Source: Nocardioides exalbidus
Lineage (GTDB): Bacteria; Actinomycetota; Actinomycetes; Propionibacteriales; Nocardioidaceae
Assembly: GCF_900105585.1 (NCBI RefSeq)
Contig: NZ_FNRT01000002.1
Span: 2,790,001-2,854,000 of the forward strand
DNA: 64,000 nucleotides
Direction of reading: 5' to 3'
Both the position numbers and the translations under genes were made by a program. This document shows positions 1-7,485 of this stretch, in pieces. The notes below the pieces were generated by a model. That model was not told the DNA's origin. It searched no databases and saw only the letters and a list, made by a program, of their open reading frames with translations. Position 1 is the first letter of the stretch; each line of letters begins with the position of its first letter.

Positions 1-1
1 C

Positions 2-226
2 GAGACGGCAGCCGAGGTCGCCGCCCGCCTCGACCGCGTCATCGGGCGCGCGCTCGAGCACGACCGCACGCTCGTCTTCGCCCACGGCCACTCCCTGCGC
101 GTGCTCACCGCGCGGTGGCTCGAGCAGCCCGCGGAGGAGGGCCGGTTCTTCCGGCTCGACACCTCGACGGTCTCGGTGCTCGGCTTCGAGCGCGAGACCC
201 CGGTGCTGCTGAAGTGGAACAGCTGA
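2..226 (+). CDS. Histidine phosphatase family protein, C-terminal fragment
   Basis: The gene enters from outside the window; about 74 codons remain, ending in TGA. The stretch FAHGHSLRVLTARW fits the strand that carries the second catalytic histidine of the phosphoglycerate-mutase-like (histidine phosphatase) superfamily, and the rest matches its C-terminal strands and tail. The catalytic RHG motif would be upstream and is not visible. One base separates the stop from the GTG of the PHP gene, so the two are probably cotranscribed. A phosphatase of this family also heads the equivalent mycobacterial gene block (gpm2). The substrate cannot be told from this fragment. Confidence 0.75.
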   Translation, partial: ETAAEVAARLDRVIGRALEHDRTLVFAHGHSLRVLTARWLEQPAEEGRFFRLDTSTVSVLGFERETPVLLKWNS

Positions 227-227
227 C

Positions 228-1058
228 GTGCGGATCGACCTCCACACGCACTCGGCCGCGAGCGACGGCACCGACTCCCCGGCCGACCTCGTCCGCAAGG
301 CCGCGGCCGCGGGCCTCGACGTCGTCGCGCTGACCGACCACGACGCCACCTCCGGCTGGGCCGAGGCCCAGCAGGCGGCCGACGAGGCCGGCGTCACCCT
401 GGTGCCGGGCCTCGAGATCAGCACGACATTCCGCCACCGCGGCGTGCACCTGCTCGGCTACCTGCCGGATCCGGCGTACCCGCCCCTCCTCGCCGCCCTC
501 GACCGCATCCTCGCCGGCCGCACCGAGCGCACGCCGGCGATGGTGGCCGCGCTGCGCGACCACGGGATCGACATCACGGAGGAGGACGTACGCCGCGAGG
601 CCGGAGGCTCCGTCGCGGCCGGTCGTCCGCACGTGGCGGACGCGCTCGTCCGGCTCGGCATCGTGCGCGACCGGACGCAGGCCTTCGACGAGCTGCTCAA
701 CCCCGGCAAGCCGGGCTACCGCAACCGCTACGCCGCGGAGCTCGAGGCCATGATCCCGCTGCTCGTCGCCGCCGGCGGGGTGCCGGTGATCGCGCACCCG
801 TGGGGGCGTGGCGGCGGCACCGTGCTCGACGCGTCCGCCCTCGGCGGCCTCAAGGAGCTCGGCCTCGCCGGCATCGAGGTCGACCACCAGGACCACCGGC
901 CCGAGCTGCGCGAGCAGCTCCGCGCGATCGGGCGCGACCTCGACCTGGTGGTGACGGGGTCGAGCGACTACCACGGCCTCGGCAAGGTCGACCACGACCT
1001 CGGGGTCAACACGACCGTCCCCGAGCAGTACGAGCGGCTGCTCTCACTGGCGCGATGA
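228..1058 (+). CDS. PHP domain metal-dependent phosphoesterase
   Basis: A 276-residue protein of the PHP family, whose members hydrolyse phosphate esters (for example nucleoside 3',5'-bisphosphates or short RNA ends) with a cluster of two or three metal ions. The ligand set is visible: H6 and H8 (DLHTHS), D13, H38 in TDHD, E63, H135, H190 (IAHPWG), D247 and H249 (SSDYHG). There is no polymerase or other fused domain, so it is a stand-alone enzyme about the size of the YciV/RNase AM group. It starts with GTG one base after the preceding stop. The exact substrate is not determined by sequence. Confidence 0.88.
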   Translation: MRIDLHTHSAASDGTDSPADLVRKAAAAGLDVVALTDHDATSGWAEAQQAADEAGVTLVPGLEISTTFRHRGVHLLGYLPDPAYPPLLAALDRILAGRTERTPAMVAALRDHGIDITEEDVRREAGGSVAAGRPHVADALVRLGIVRDRTQAFDELLNPGKPGYRNRYAAELEAMIPLLVAAGGVPVIAHPWGRGGGTVLDASALGGLKELGLAGIEVDHQDHRPELREQLRAIGRDLDLVVTGSSDYHGLGKVDHDLGVNTTVPEQYERLLSLAR

Positions 1059-1096
1059 CGGTCCTCCCGGACCGGAGCGCCGACCGGGTGCCGGGC

Positions 1097-1153
1097 GCTA
1101 CCGAACAGTACGGTCCCCATCCGGCCCCGTTCACCCCGCGACTGTTCGGTAGC
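1097..1153. terminator. 13-bp perfect inverted repeat between convergent genes
   Basis: GCTACCGAACAGT (1097-1109) is perfectly repeated in inverse at 1141-1153, with a 31-nt spacer. It lies in the 111-nt gap between the stops of the PHP gene and the convergent MTHFR-like gene, so a bidirectional termination or processing hairpin is the simplest reading. The long loop and the lack of a T tract are atypical; a protein-binding site is the alternative. Confidence 0.5.
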
Positions 1154-1169
1154 AGCGCGGGCACGAGCC

Positions 1170-2093
1170 TCAGGCCGGGCGGACGAGCGGCGTCAGCCGC
1201 GCCGCGAGCGCGACCGAGGCCTCGATCTCCTCGCGTCGGATCGACACGCTCTCGACGTTGAGGCCGAAGGGGACCCCGAGCGAGCGGCAGAAGTCGGCGA
1301 TCTCGGTGGCCGCGCTCGCGGCCTGCTCGAGGGAGGCGCGGAGCGGGTTGGCCGAGTGCCGGAGGTCGTTCTCGATCCAGCGAGGTACGTCGACCCCGAG
1401 CCAGCGCAGGAACTCGAGGGTCTTCATCGAGCCGCACACCGAGAACGTGAAGACGATCGGCACGGGCGCCACGCCCTGCGACTCGCACTCGTAGAAGTAG
1501 TCGGAGACGAGGTTCTTCGTCGCGTTGACGTCGTAGACCACCTGGCTGACGAAGAACCGGCAGCCCGCCTGCTGCTTGGCGAGCATCCGCAGGTGCTCGT
1601 CCTCGCGGCGGCTGTGGCGCTCGGGGATCGCGACCCCGCCGAGGAGCAGGTCCGGGTTGACCTCGGCCCGCAGCTGCTGCGCCTCGGCCAGGGTCACGGG
1701 GGCGACGGTGTCGCTCGACGAGGCGCCGACGAGCACCGTCAACGTACGACCGGGGTCCTGCGCCGCGAACCAGGCGCGCATCGAGTCGCGGTCGTGCTTG
1801 CCGATCGCGCGGTAGACCACGGCCGGCCGCTGCCACGACCCGAGGTGCGCGGCGCGGAAGTCGGAGGGGTCGACCGTCGGGCTGAACGGGAACGGGCGCT
1901 CGGCCGGGTTGCGGTCGCTCTCGTCGTCGATGTCGTAGAGCACCAGCCCGTCGAGGTCGAGCGGCTCGAGCCGGTCGAGGGTGGCGCGGGCGATCTCCGG
2001 GAGTCGCTCGGCGGCCGTCGACCGGCGGGGAGGCGTGATCGCGAACAGGACGACGTCGCCCTGCCCGGCCCTGATCCGTGCTGCGGCGTCCAC
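1170..2093 (-). CDS. Methylenetetrahydrofolate reductase-like protein
   Basis: A 307-residue protein resembling the FAD-dependent MetF/MTHFR TIM-barrel family, which reduces 5,10-methylene-THF to 5-methyl-THF for methionine synthesis. Family-like features are the N-terminal FAITPPR strand, the GGVAIPERH segment, and QQAGCRFFVSQVVYD, which resembles the conserved barrel segment ending in F-Q-x-x-Y-D. The N-terminal glutamate typical of bona fide MetF is not obvious, so a divergent paralogue acting on another pterin or folate is possible. It starts with GTG, and a TAGCCT box lies 6 nt upstream, giving a leaderless arrangement. A short-chain dehydrogenase gene lies 23 nt upstream on the same strand. 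Confidence 0.75.
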   Translation of the reverse strand: MDAAARIRAGQGDVVLFAITPPRRSTAAERLPEIARATLDRLEPLDLDGLVLYDIDDESDRNPAERPFPFSPTVDPSDFRAAHLGSWQRPAVVYRAIGKHDRDSMRAWFAAQDPGRTLTVLVGASSSDTVAPVTLAEAQQLRAEVNPDLLLGGVAIPERHSRREDEHLRMLAKQQAGCRFFVSQVVYDVNATKNLVSDYFYECESQGVAPVPIVFTFSVCGSMKTLEFLRWLGVDVPRWIENDLRHSANPLRASLEQAASAATEIADFCRSLGVPFGLNVESVSIRREEIEASVALAARLTPLVRPA

Positions 2094-2099
2094 GGGTGG

Positions 2100-2105
2100 A
2101 GGCTA
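2100..2105 (-). promoter_or_regulatory. Leaderless -10 box of the MTHFR-like gene
   Basis: On the minus strand TAGCCT is followed by 6 nt and then the GTG start (position 2093). TANNNT at this distance is the usual -10 element of leaderless actinobacterial transcripts. It would give this gene its own promoter in addition to readthrough from the SDR gene. Confidence 0.5.
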
Positions 2106-2116
2106 TCGGTGCGTGG

Positions 2117-2869
2117 TCACCGGCGGCCCATCGACTGGGTGAGCCGGAGCGCGCGGTTCGGGATCGCCTTGGTGAGCGCGATGATCGTCTTGTACTGCGC
2201 GCCGGGGATGGAGTACGCCCGTCCCTTCTCGAAGTCCTCCAGCGACTTGCGGACGAGGAAGTCGGCGTCCAGCCACATGAAGCCGTCGCCGCGCTTGACC
2301 TCCATCCGCTGGTGGAACTCGGTCTTGGTGAAGCCCGGGCAGAGCGCCATCACCTTCACGCCGCGTGACTTGTACTCGAGGTGCGCCCACTCGCTGAACT
2401 GGTTGACCCACGCCTTGGCGGCCGAGTACGTCCCGCGCGGGAGGAAGGCGGCGACGCTGGAGACGTTGATGATGCCGCCGTGGCCGCGCTCGGCCATGGG
2501 GCCGAGGGCCGCGTGGCTGAGCCGGAGCACGGAGGTCACCAGCACCTCCAGCATCCGGGTCTCGTCGTCGGCGGAGTTGTCGAGGAAGCGCTGCTTGAGC
2601 CCGAAGCCGGCGTTGTTGACCAGCAGGTCGACGGGCCGGTCGCGGTCGGCGAGACGCGCCTCGACGCGGGCGAGGTCGTCGCGGTCGGTCAGGTCGGCGG
2701 GCAGCACCTCGACGTCGATCTGGTGGGCACGCCGCAGCTCCTCGGCCACCTCCTCCAGCCTGGCGACGTCGCGCGCCACCAGGACGAGGTCGTCGCCGCG
2801 GGCGGCGAGCTGGACGGCGTACTCGTGGCCGATGCCGGCGGTCGCGCCGGTGATGAGGGAGGTGGTCAT
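2117..2869 (-). CDS. SDR family NAD(P)-dependent oxidoreductase
   Basis: A classical short-chain dehydrogenase of 250 residues. The Rossmann cofactor motif TGATAGIG is at residues 7-14, NNAG at 85-88, and the catalytic Ser (137/138), Y148 and K152 are in place (NVSS, YSAAK). The long C-terminal extension (SLEDFEKGRAYSIPG onward) is like the DltE/YqjQ-type SDRs that act on lipid or ketone substrates. The substrate is unknown. It is divergent from parA across 60 nt and is followed at 23 nt by the MTHFR-like gene. Confidence 0.88.
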   Translation of the reverse strand: MTTSLITGATAGIGHEYAVQLAARGDDLVLVARDVARLEEVAEELRRAHQIDVEVLPADLTDRDDLARVEARLADRDRPVDLLVNNAGFGLKQRFLDNSADDETRMLEVLVTSVLRLSHAALGPMAERGHGGIINVSSVAAFLPRGTYSAAKAWVNQFSEWAHLEYKSRGVKVMALCPGFTKTEFHQRMEVKRGDGFMWLDADFLVRKSLEDFEKGRAYSIPGAQYKTIIALTKAIPNRALRLTQSMGRR

Positions 2870-2929
2870 GCGCCCAGCATTTCAGGAGACGTGTGGCCGA
2901 CGCGACCCCGTCCGGCATGATGGCGGGCA

Positions 2930-3757
2930 ATGAGTCCCAAGAAGCCTGTCGGCCCGATCACCCTGGCCGTCGCTAACCAGAAGGGCGGGGTCGCCAAGAC
3001 CACGTCCGTCGCCTCGATCGGCGCCGCCCTGGCCGAGCTGGGCCACCGCGTGCTGCTGGTCGACCTCGACCCGCAGGCGTGCCTGACCTTCTCCCTCGGC
3101 ATCGACCCCGAGGACCTCGAGACCTCGGTCCACCACGTCCTGACCCAGGGCGTCGACCCGGCCGAGGTCATCATCGCGACCGAGGACGGCGTCGACGTGC
3201 TCCCCGCCACGATCGAGCTCGCCCGCGCCGAGGCCGACCTGCTCACCCGCACCGGGCGCGAGCACGTCATCAAGGGTGCGCTCGAGGGCCTCGCCGACGA
3301 CCTGGGGGACGAGGCGTACGACTGGGTCCTGCTCGACTGCCCGCCCTCGCTGGGCGTGCTGACGGTCGCCGCGCTCACCGCGGCCGACGGCGTGCTCGTG
3401 CCGCTGCAGTGCGAGACGCTCTCGCACCGCGGCGTCGGGCAGCTGCTCGACACCGTCCACGACGTCCGCCGGTTCACCAACCGTGGCCTCGAGGTGTGGG
3501 GCGTGCTGCCGACCCTCTACGACGGCCGGACCAACCACGCCCGCACGGTGCTGGAGACGATCAGCGAGACCTACGACCTCGAGGTCGTCGAGCCGCCGAT
3601 CCCCAAGACGATCAAGTTCGCCGAGGCCCCGGCCGCCGGGCGCTCGATCCTCGCGACGAGCCGCACCAGCAAGGGCGCGCAGGCCTACCGCGAGGTGGCC
3701 GAGAACCTCGTGGCCCGCGCCAGCCGGCCGAAGGCGAAGAAGGCGCGCAAGCGCTGA
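2930..3757 (+). CDS. ParA family ATPase (orphan, Soj-like)
   Basis: A 275-residue deviant Walker ATPase. KGGVAKTT (18-25) is the ParA/MinD P-loop with its signature lysine, LVDLDPQA (43-50) is Walker A', and LLDCPPS (134-140) is Walker B. The C-terminus is a lysine/arginine-rich tail (KAKKARKR) that could bind DNA non-specifically. No parB or parS-like site is next to it, so it is an orphan that may position a cargo other than the chromosome origin. The mycobacterial homologue sits in the same gene order, between the phosphatase and the DEAD-box helicase. Its end is 25 nt from the convergent helicase gene. Confidence 0.9.
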   Translation: MSPKKPVGPITLAVANQKGGVAKTTSVASIGAALAELGHRVLLVDLDPQACLTFSLGIDPEDLETSVHHVLTQGVDPAEVIIATEDGVDVLPATIELARAEADLLTRTGREHVIKGALEGLADDLGDEAYDWVLLDCPPSLGVLTVAALTAADGVLVPLQCETLSHRGVGQLLDTVHDVRRFTNRGLEVWGVLPTLYDGRTNHARTVLETISETYDLEVVEPPIPKTIKFAEAPAAGRSILATSRTSKGAQAYREVAENLVARASRPKAKKARKR

Positions 3758-3782
3758 GCCCCCGCCCGGCTGTCGCGACGGG

Positions 3783-5234
3783 TCAGGACTTGGGGGTCTC
3801 GACCGCCGAACCACCGCGCGTGCGGCGGCGGCTGCGGTTGCGGCGGCGCGGGGCGTCGCCGGACCGCTCCGACGAGCCCTGACCGTCCGCGGACGAGCCG
3901 GAGCCGGAGCCGCGGCTCGAGCCGCCGGAGCGGTTGGCGCCGCGCGAGCCCTCGCGCGGGGTGCGCTCGGCCTTCGGCGCCGGCGGGGCGGGGTCGACGA
4001 CGCGACCCTTGGTGCCGGCCGGGATGCCCTGGTCGTGGAAGAGGTGCTCGGAGGTGGAGTACGTCTCCTGCGGCTCGTCGAAGGGCAGGTCGAGCGCCTT
4101 GTTGATCATCTTCCAGCGGTGCAGGTCGGCCCAGTCGACGAAGGTGATCGCGGTGCCCGAGGCGCCGGCGCGACCGGTGCGGCCGATGCGGTGCACGTAG
4201 GTCTTGTCGTCCTCGGGGCAGGTGTAGTTGATGACGTGGGAGACGCCGCGCACGTCGATGCCGCGGGCCGCGACGTCGGTGCAGACGAGGACCTGGATCT
4301 TGTCCTCGCGGAAGCGGGCCAGCGCCTTCTCGCGCGCCACCTGCGCCATGTCGCCGTGGAGCGGCGACGCGCGGAACCCGCGCTCCTGCAGGTCCTCGGC
4401 GATGCGCTGCGCCTGGCGCTTGGTGCGGGTGAAGACGATCATCTTGTCGGCGTCGTCGGCCTGCAGGACGCGGCCGATGATCTCCGGCTTGTCGAGGTCG
4501 TGGGCCTGGTAGATGAACTGCGCCGTGGCCGGCACCATCGTGGTGTCGTAGGACGACTCGGCGCGGATGTTCATCGGGTGCCGCATGTGGGTGCGGGCGA
4601 GCGCGACGATCGCGGCCGGCATGGTGGCCGAGAACAGCATCGTCTGACGGGTCTCGGGGGTCTTCGACAGCAGGGTGATGACGTCGGGCAGGAAGCCGAG
4701 GTCGAGCATCTCGTCGGCCTCGTCGAGGACGAGGGCGTGGACGTGCGAGAGGTCGAGCGCGCGGCGGTTGGCGAGGTCGATGAGGCGCCCGGGCGTGCCG
4801 ACGACGATGTCGACGCCGGTGTCGAGGGCCTCGAGCTGCGGCTCGTAGCCGACGCCGCCGTAGACGGTGAGGACGCGCAGGCCCATGTCGGCGCTGGCGA
4901 GCGCGAGGTCGCCGGAGACCTGGAGCGCGAGCTCGCGGGTCGGGGCCACGATCAGCGCCTGCGGCTTGCCCTGCGGCAGGTCGGCGTAGGCCGGGTCGGT
5001 GGGCGCCACCGAGCGCTGCAGCACCGGGATGCCGAAGGCCAGAGTCTTGCCGGTGCCCGTGCGGGCCTGGCCGATGAGGTCGGTGCCGAGCAGGGCGACC
5101 GAGAGGGTCATCTCCTGGATGGCGAAGGGGGTGGTGATGCCGGCGCGCTCGAGCGCGTCGCAGATCTGGGCGTTCACGCCCATGTCGCGGAAGGTGGTCA
5201 CGGTGTCGCTTTCAGGAGTCGGGATGTCCCACAC
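3783..5234 (-). CDS. DEAD-box ATP-dependent RNA helicase (RhlE-like)
   Basis: A 483-residue RNA helicase with all core motifs: a Q motif (TTPFAIQ), motif I ARTGTGKT (57-64), PTREL, TPGR, DEAD (171-174), SAT (202-204), RGIDV, and motif VI HRIGRTGRAG (348-357). The last 80 or so residues are low-complexity and rich in Arg, Ser and Gly, as in RNA-binding tails. It probably remodels RNA in ribosome assembly or RNA decay. The start is uncertain: the ATG at 5234 gives an odd leader, and a GTG at 5201 (giving VTTFRDMG) is equally plausible. The gene is divergent from the ferritin-like gene. Confidence 0.9.
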   Translation of the reverse strand: MWDIPTPESDTVTTFRDMGVNAQICDALERAGITTPFAIQEMTLSVALLGTDLIGQARTGTGKTLAFGIPVLQRSVAPTDPAYADLPQGKPQALIVAPTRELALQVSGDLALASADMGLRVLTVYGGVGYEPQLEALDTGVDIVVGTPGRLIDLANRRALDLSHVHALVLDEADEMLDLGFLPDVITLLSKTPETRQTMLFSATMPAAIVALARTHMRHPMNIRAESSYDTTMVPATAQFIYQAHDLDKPEIIGRVLQADDADKMIVFTRTKRQAQRIAEDLQERGFRASPLHGDMAQVAREKALARFREDKIQVLVCTDVAARGIDVRGVSHVINYTCPEDDKTYVHRIGRTGRAGASGTAITFVDWADLHRWKMINKALDLPFDEPQETYSTSEHLFHDQGIPAGTKGRVVDPAPPAPKAERTPREGSRGANRSGGSSRGSGSGSSADGQGSSERSGDAPRRRNRSRRRTRGGSAVETPKS

Positions 5235-5365
5235 GGATGCGGTCAGCGACTCGGAAAGGTTCTGCGAGGGCCCTCGATGGGGTTACCGACCGCGCACATA
5301 CAGGCGGCCACCGGCAACGGTCGTCGGCGGCTCGGGTGACTCGATCGTATCGCTAGGCTGCGCGC
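5235..5365. promoter_or_regulatory. Divergent promoter region, helicase / ferritin-like gene
   Basis: A 131-nt divergent intergenic stretch. It holds a perfect 12-bp palindrome CGAGGGCCCTCG at 5265-5276, in the helicase leader, and a TAGGCT -10 box at 5354-5359, 6 nt before the ATG of the ferritin-like gene, which suggests a leaderless transcript. No SD is visible in front of either likely helicase start. Confidence 0.45.
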
Positions 5366-6055
5366 ATGAGCGCATCGGCTGACCTCGGCTCCTCCGACGA
5401 GGACTACCGCCTGGCCGCGATCGACCTCCTCGGGGCGATCGCCTACGGGGAGCTGTCGGCGTTCGAGCGGCTCGTCGAGGACGCCAAGATGGCCCCCGGC
5501 ATCGACGACAAGATCGCCATCGGCGCGATGGCCACCGCCGAGTTCGGGCACCTGCAGAAGCTCGTGGCGCGGATCGCCGAGCTCGGCGCCGACCCGGCCG
5601 CGGCGATGCAGGAGTTCCGCGCGAGCTTCGAGGCGTTCCACGCCCACACGGCGCCGGCGGACTACTACGAGGGCCTCATCAAGGCCTACGTCGGCGACGG
5701 TCTCGCCGCGGACTTCTACCGCGAGATCGCGGCCTACCTCGACGCCGAGACCCGCGAGGTGATCATCGCCTCGCTCGAGGACTCCGGGCAGACCGCCTTC
5801 ATCGTGGACCGCGTCCGGGCCGGCATCGCCGAGGACCACCGCCTCGGCGGACGGCTCGCGCTGTGGGGCCGCCGGCTGATGGGCGAGGCGCTCACGCAGG
5901 CGCAGCGCGTGGCCGGCGACCGCGACGCGCTCACGGCGCTGCTGGCCGGGGGAGTGGACCGTCCCGGGCTCGACCTCGCGGCCCTCGGGCGGATGTTCAC
6001 GCGACTCACCGAGCTGCACACGGCCCGGATGGCCGAGCTCGGGCTCGAGGCCTAG
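5366..6055 (+). CDS. Ferritin-like fold protein (MiaE_2 family)
   Basis: A 229-residue all-helical protein of the actinobacterial ferritin-like/MiaE_2 family, distantly related to the diiron tRNA hydroxylase MiaE. Acidic and histidine ligands typical of diiron helices can be picked out: E in GELSAFER, E-x-x-H in AEFGHLQ, and E in REIAAYLDAETRE. No function is established for the family. The position beside the DEAD-box helicase, DUF3107, TetR and moeZ genes is conserved across actinobacteria. The start is supported by the leaderless TAGGCT box 6 nt upstream. Confidence 0.8.
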   Translation: MSASADLGSSDEDYRLAAIDLLGAIAYGELSAFERLVEDAKMAPGIDDKIAIGAMATAEFGHLQKLVARIAELGADPAAAMQEFRASFEAFHAHTAPADYYEGLIKAYVGDGLAADFYREIAAYLDAETREVIIASLEDSGQTAFIVDRVRAGIAEDHRLGGRLALWGRRLMGEALTQAQRVAGDRDALTALLAGGVDRPGLDLAALGRMFTRLTELHTARMAELGLEA

Positions 6056-6064
6056 GGGCGCGGC

Positions 6065-6379
6065 TCAGCTGCGCCGGTCGTGCCGGCCGGTGATGGTCGC
6101 CGCGATCACGACGAGCACGGCGGCCGACCCGACCTGCCACACGTGGCGCCACCAGTCCATGCCGCGGCTGGTGTCGTACATGTCGCCGCCGGGGTTGTTG
6201 TCGGCGACCCCGAACACGGCGTAGTAGAGGTAGCTGCCGACGAAGGCACCGACCACCCCGCACACGACCGTGAGCCACAGCGGGATGTTGTCGCGCGACC
6301 CCGGGGCCACGGCCTTGCCGAGGAAGCCGATGACGAGGCCCAGGACGATCGTGACGACGACGGTCCAGATCAGGCCCAT
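6065..6379 (-). CDS. Small membrane protein, GlsB/YeaQ/YmgE-like
   Basis: A 104-residue protein with three predicted membrane segments: an N-terminal IWTVVVTIVLGLVIGFLGK, a second helix around VVCGVVGAFVGSYLYYAVF, and a C-terminal one around AAVLVVIAATIT. The glycine-rich GFLGKAVAPGSRDN stretch before helix 2 is characteristic of the transglycosylase-associated (GlsB/YeaQ/YmgE) stress-response family. A polar loop (NNPGGDMYDTSRGMDWWRH) separates helices 2 and 3. Its role is unknown. It is convergent with the ferritin-like gene (9-nt gap) and lies downstream of the DUF3107 gene on the same strand. Confidence 0.7.
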   Translation of the reverse strand: MGLIWTVVVTIVLGLVIGFLGKAVAPGSRDNIPLWLTVVCGVVGAFVGSYLYYAVFGVADNNPGGDMYDTSRGMDWWRHVWQVGSAAVLVVIAATITGRHDRRS

Positions 6380-6419
6380 GGCGCCCCGGTCCTCCCAGCT
6401 GCTGGTCGTGCGGGTCGGC

Positions 6420-6638
6420 TCAGCGGAAGCCGACCGTGGCCGCGGACGGCGAGCCGAGCTCGACGTAGGCGATCTTGTCGGCCGGCACGACGACGGCGCG
6501 GCCCTTGGTGTCCTTCAGGTGCAGGACGCCGCTGCTGGCGAGGGCCTCGCCGAGCTGCTTCTCGATGTCCTCGGGCGTGCTGTCGGTGTCGAGCACGAGC
6601 TCGCGCTGGGCGTGCTGCACGCCGATCTTGACCTCCAC
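6420..6638 (-). CDS. DUF3107 domain-containing protein
   Basis: A 72-residue protein matching actinobacterial DUF3107 (the mycobacterial TB9.4 family) over its whole length: it begins EVKIGVQHAQREL and ends KIAYVELGSP plus a short tail. It starts with GTG, with GAGGAG-like bases upstream. Function is unknown; it lies next to the TetR gene on the same strand and close to moeZ, as in mycobacteria. It is soluble and acidic, with no cysteines or transmembrane segments. Confidence 0.85.
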   Translation of the reverse strand: MEVKIGVQHAQRELVLDTDSTPEDIEKQLGEALASSGVLHLKDTKGRAVVVPADKIAYVELGSPSAATVGFR

Positions 6639-6690
6639 GGAAATGCTCCTCAGCTCAGGGGATGTGTGGTGCTAGGTGAATCGTGCCGGG

Positions 6691-7329
6691 TCAGTGGTCG
6701 TCGGTCATCGGGTAGCCCCGGATCCCGCGCCACGCGAGGCCGGCGATGAGGGCCGCCGCGTCGTCCTGGGTGATCTCGCCGCCGCCCGCGAGCCAGAACC
6801 GCGCGGACACCTGCGCCATTCCCACCAGCGACACCGCGAGCAGCTCGGAGGCCTCGTCGGGCAGGCCGGTGTCGCTGCGGATCACGTCGGCGATCAGGGA
6901 GGCGCACTCGGTGGTCACCCGGTCGACGCGCTCGCGCACGTCGGGCTCGCTGGTGAGGTCGGACTCGAAGACCAGCCGGAACGCGCCCTCCTCGGACGCG
7001 ACGTAGCTGTAGAAGACCTTCATCGTCGCCGCGACCCGGTCCTTGTTGTCCGTGGTGGAGGCGAGGGCCTCGCGGCAGTTCTCGATGATCGTGTCGCACG
7101 AGGCGTCGAGCAGCGCGAGGTAGAGGTCGAGCTTGCCCGGGAAGTGCTGGTAGAGCACGGGCTTGGAGACGCCCGCGCGCTCGGCGATGTCGTCCATCGC
7201 GGCAGCGTGGTACCCCTGCGCGACGAAGACCTCGAGGGCCGACTCCAGCAGCTGGACGCGACGCTCGCGCCGAGGCATCCGGCCCCCGCGCGGTCGGGGT
7301 GCTTCCTGGTCCAGGTGGCCTGCTGTCAC
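6691..7329 (-). CDS. TetR/AcrR family transcriptional regulator
   Basis: A 212-residue one-component repressor. The N-terminal helix-turn-helix is around residues 40-60 (DDIAERAGVSKPVLYQHF), followed by the usual ligand-binding helical domain. An internal ATG (MPRRERRVQLLESAL) may be the true start, since the first 17 residues (MTAGHLDQEAPRPRGGR) are unlike the family. It is divergent from moeZ over about 156 nt and belongs to the conserved DUF3107-TetR-moeZ neighbourhood, where its targets are probably local. The ligand is unknown. Confidence 0.88.
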   Translation of the reverse strand: MTAGHLDQEAPRPRGGRMPRRERRVQLLESALEVFVAQGYHAAAMDDIAERAGVSKPVLYQHFPGKLDLYLALLDASCDTIIENCREALASTTDNKDRVAATMKVFYSYVASEEGAFRLVFESDLTSEPDVRERVDRVTTECASLIADVIRSDTGLPDEASELLAVSLVGMAQVSARFWLAGGGEITQDDAAALIAGLAWRGIRGYPMTDDH

Positions 7330-7485
7330 GTCGTACTCCTGAGTAGTGCGGTCCGGGTGAGCCTAGCGGCCACCGTCCTCCTGCCGGCGTCCGTATCGCG
7401 GGACGTCGTCCGGCGCGCCTCGGCACCGCGGGGAACATGGAGCGTGACGGTGCTGTTGCACCTGCACCCGAGCCAAGGAGAGATC
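7330..7485. promoter_or_regulatory. TetR / moeZ divergent intergenic region
   Basis: This 156-nt stretch separates the TetR and moeZ genes. The only clear element is AAGGAG at 7475-7480, 5 nt before the GTG of moeZ, which decides that start. I see no convincing operator palindrome. Confidence 0.4.
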
